Below, one piece after another: positions 5,042-7,562 of a stretch of DNA of 7,562 nucleotides. The notes below the pieces were generated by a model. It was not told where the DNA came from. It saw nothing but the letters and a program-made list of their open reading frames with translations, and searched no databases. Both the position numbers and the translations under genes were made by a program. The stretch is taken from assembly GCA_017443165.1 (NCBI GenBank), contig JAFSOW010000124.1:1-7562 (forward strand), in the 5' to 3' direction. This stretch comes from Acidaminococcaceae bacterium (lineage in GTDB: Bacteria > Bacillota > Negativicutes > Acidaminococcales > Acidaminococcaceae). Positions within the stretch are counted from its first letter, which is position 1. Each line of letters starts with the position of its first letter.

Positions 5042-7562
5042 TTATTTAAGGATATGCTGCCGGAACAGCTTATGCAACCCGACAACAATAATGATGGACA
5101 ATGCGCAAAGAATTACTACAGCCCATTCCTCTCCGTTCAACGGGGCCGTGCGCAGCACGCTTCCGCCAAACAGCGTCAGAAGATACTGGATGAGAACGAT
5201 GCCTCCCATAACCTGGATAAACCCTTTATTATCCAGAATATGGTCAAGCAGGTCCAGTCCTTCCACCCTGACGTTAAACCCGTTGGCCACCGCCATGAAA
5301 ATGTAGGCGCAGAAAAAGCAGGTGTAGGTGTAAATATGGTCCGGCGCGTCACGGAAGAGGGAGTCCACCCACGCGCTTTTGTAAAACGCAACCGCCACCA
5401 GCGTCATCCATAAGCCGCCCAGAACAATCGTAGACATCATACCTTTGGAAACGATGGGGCCGCCCCGTTCCTTTGGCTTTTCCTGCATATACTTTTCCAG
5501 CGCAGGCTCACCGCCGAAAGCCAGGGCCGCCAGCGTATCCATCACCAGGTTGATCCACAAAATCTGTATAATGGTCAGCGGTTTTTCCACACCGATGAAA
5601 GGTGCGATAAAATTGATCAGCACTGCTGAAAAATTAATGGAGAGCTGGAACGTAATAAACTTACAGATAGAATTGTAAATGGTACGCCCGTATAAAATCG
5701 CCTGCTTGATGGACAGGAAATTGTCGTCCAGTATTACGATATCGCCGGCTTCTTTGGCCACTTCCGTGCCGCTGCCCATGGCAAAGCCCACGTCCGCCCG
5801 TTTCAGCGCCGGGGAATCGTTGACCCCGTCGCCGGTCATGCCCGTTACCAGGTTCATTTCCTGGGCAATGGCAACCAGGCGGAGTTTGTCCAGCGGCAAT
5901 GCCCGGGATACCACCCGAAGATAAGGCAGATTGCGTTTTACCTCTTCATCAGTCATGGCCGCCAGTTCCTGGCTGGTCCATACCTGTTCTTCAGGCCTCT
6001 GCAGCAGTCCGGCATCTCTGGCAATGGCCACCGCGGTTTCTTTCCGGTCCCCGGTGATCATGACAATCTGCACACCGGCTTCATGCACTCTTTTAATAGC
6101 TTCCACCGCTTCCGGACGCACCTCGTCCCGGATTGCCAGAATTCCCGTCAGGGCCATTCCCTTTTGCGGAAGTTCCGGCCCGTACACGGCTTTTGGGAAG
6201 GTACATAAGGCCAGCATGCGGATGGCCCGTCCTGCCAGTTCCACCATCTTCTCATCCAGAGATTGCTTCATGGCCTCCGTGAAAGGAAGGCAGTGCCCCT
6301 TATCATCCCAGTAATAATCGCAGTACTGCAGCAGTTTTTCCGGCGCGCCTTTGGCCAGGGTATATTCACTGGCGCCCTGCACTCCCGCAAAGGAATATTT
6401 GGTGGCGCTGTTAAAAGGAACAAATGTATTCCGTAACGGCATCTGCAGCTTGCGGTAGCCGCCAATATACCGGGTCAGAGCCCGTTCCGTAATATTGCCG
6501 CCTACAATGGCGCCTTCCGCAACGGCGGCCGAGGTATTGAGGACCACGTTTTCATAGGCCATTTCCCGGATTGGGACAGGCAGCTGGTCAAAGGCTGCGT
6601 ATTCCTTCAGGTCGCCGGTGATAAAGTCCACAACCTCCAGCTGCCCTTTGGTAATGGTACCGGTTTTATCCGTAAACAGCAGGTTCAAACTGCCTGCCGT
6701 TTCAATCCCGTTCAGCTTGCGGACCAGAACATGGTCGTTCAGCATCTTCCGCATATTCAGGGAAGAAACGATGGCGATCATCAGGGGCAGCCCTTCCGGC
6801 ACCGCCATTACAATAATGATGACAGCCAGGATCAGGGCCTGCACTACATCGCTGAGGACCTGAGCCGTATTGGCAATATACAGTGACCAGCCGCCTGCCA
6901 GGAACATCTTGTGCAGCAATACCGCAATAAAAATCAGCAGGCCTCCTGCATAACCGAAGTAACTGATCTTATCCGCCAGATACTTCAGTTTCAGTTTCAG
7001 CGGGCTGTCCCGTTCCACTTCCTTCAATTCCTGAACCAGCTGCCCGTAGACGGATGCGTCGCCGACCTTCTCTGCCCGCATCAGTCCCTGTCCTTCCACT
7101 ACGACAGAACCGCGATACAGGCAGTACGGATTCAGGAAATCCGTCTCTGTCCCCCAGGAAAAATCAGGGGAAGCCGGCTTTTTCTTCGCTTCTTCGCTTT
7201 CCCCGTTCAAAGCAGCCTGATCCAGTTTCAGGGACCCTTCCAGCAACAAACCGTCCACAGGGACCTTGTCCCCGCTTTCCAGCTGCACCGCATCCCCGAC
7301 TACAATATCGTCAATGCGCAGTTCCACCGGTTTTCCGTCGCGCCATACCTTGCAGGTGATGCGGCTGGCTTCCTCCTGCAGCTTCTGAAAGGCATTCTCG
7401 TTGCTGTATTCAGACAGTGTGGACACAAATGTCGCCAGTATAATCGCGACAAAAATACCCACCGTCTCAATCCAGTCCGCGTAACCCATATATACAAAAA
7501 CCACATTGATGAGCAGAGCCACAATGAGGATACGGATGATGGGATCCTGGAAATTATCCAGC
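5042..7562 (-). CDS. Ca2+-transporting P-type ATPase, type IIB (PMCA-like), N-terminus cut by window edge
   Basis: This membrane pump uses ATP to move cations, probably Ca2+, out of the cell. The frame is open to the right edge: 13 codons (LDNFQDPIIRILI, part of M1) precede the GTG at 7522, which is therefore an internal Val codon, not the start. About 840 residues are visible; roughly the first 40-60 are missing. Counting from that GTG: M1-M2 to about 37; actuator domain with LNGES (105-109) where most pumps have TGES; M3 near 187-208; M4 with PEGLP (242-246); phosphorylation site DKTGTIT, D285; nucleotide-domain KGAPE (391-395); TGD (490-492); TGDGVND (563-569); M5-M10 from about 615 to 817. 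Predicted ion ligands are N630 in M5 and N658/D662 in M6. A633 replaces the second-site Glu of SERCA pumps, which points to the one-site PMCA group. The CNNM gene follows directly. Confidence 0.93.
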   Translation of the reverse strand, partial: LDNFQDPIIRILIVALLINVVFVYMGYADWIETVGIFVAIILATFVSTLSEYSNENAFQKLQEEASRITCKVWRDGKPVELRIDDIVVGDAVQLESGDKVPVDGLLLEGSLKLDQAALNGESEEAKKKPASPDFSWGTETDFLNPYCLYRGSVVVEGQGLMRAEKVGDASVYGQLVQELKEVERDSPLKLKLKYLADKISYFGYAGGLLIFIAVLLHKMFLAGGWSLYIANTAQVLSDVVQALILAVIIIVMAVPEGLPLMIAIVSSLNMRKMLNDHVLVRKLNGIETAGSLNLLFTDKTGTITKGQLEVVDFITGDLKEYAAFDQLPVPIREMAYENVVLNTSAAVAEGAIVGGNITERALTRYIGGYRKLQMPLRNTFVPFNSATKYSFAGVQGASEYTLAKGAPEKLLQYCDYYWDDKGHCLPFTEAMKQSLDEKMVELAGRAIRMLALCTFPKAVYGPELPQKGMALTGILAIRDEVRPEAVEAIKRVHEAGVQIVMITGDRKETAVAIARDAGLLQRPEEQVWTSQELAAMTDEEVKRNLPYLRVVSRALPLDKLRLVAIAQEMNLVTGMTGDGVNDSPALKRADVGFAMGSGTEVAKEAGDIVILDDNFLSIKQAILYGRTIYNSICKFITFQLSINFSAVLINFIAPFIGVEKPLTIIQILWINLVMDTLAALAFGGEPALEKYMQEKPKERGGPIVSKGMMSTIVLGGLWMTLVAVAFYKSAWVDSLFRDAPDHIYTYTCFFCAYIFMAVANGFNVRVEGLDLLDHILDNKGFIQVMGGIVLIQYLLTLFGGSVLRTAPLNGEEWAVVILCALSIIIVVGLHKLFRQHILK

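Noticed and set aside
7520..7522. GTG as the start codon of the Ca2+-ATPase
   Set aside because: The frame remains open to the window edge, and the 13 upstream codons match the conserved start of M1 in this family, so the true start lies outside.

Overview
The window reads as ordinary chromosome from an anaerobic member of the Bacillota (Firmicutes); a Negativicutes or clostridial host is plausible but is inference. Reasons: a classic T-box leader, consensus sigma-A promoters, AAGGAG-type ribosome binding sites, AT-rich gaps between genes of about 50% G+C, a stand-alone carboxyltransferase of anaerobic carboxylate metabolism, and possibly the start of a flavodiiron protein. All five genes are on the minus strand, so transcription runs from the right edge to the left.

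Right part (7562 to 3684): a type IIB (PMCA-like) Ca2+-ATPase, cut by the window edge at its N-terminus, is followed after about 50 bases by a CNNM/CBS/CorC-HlyC membrane protein. The two look co-transcribed and both belong to divalent-cation transport families.

Middle (3660 to 1545): a complete leucine-biosynthesis control unit. It has a TTGACT-17-TATAAT promoter, a T-box riboswitch with a likely CUG (Leu) specifier, an antiterminator whose bulge carries UGGU, a competing intrinsic terminator, the leuA gene (long-form 2-isopropylmalate synthase), and a strong intrinsic terminator 25 bases after its stop. leuA is therefore probably monocistronic and induced by uncharged tRNA-Leu.

Left part (1540 to 1): an extended -10 promoter and an AT-rich inverted repeat precede a 449-residue oxaloacetate decarboxylase alpha/pyruvate carboxylase B-type carboxyltransferase that has no biotin domain of its own. 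Twenty bases after its stop, a second gene begins with a good ribosome binding site; only 11 codons are visible, resembling the start of an FprA-type flavodiiron protein.

I found no mobile element, CRISPR array, tRNA or rRNA, and no convincing new system. The most informative points are the T-box, which can be resolved to base-pair level, and the pairing of the two cation-transport genes.
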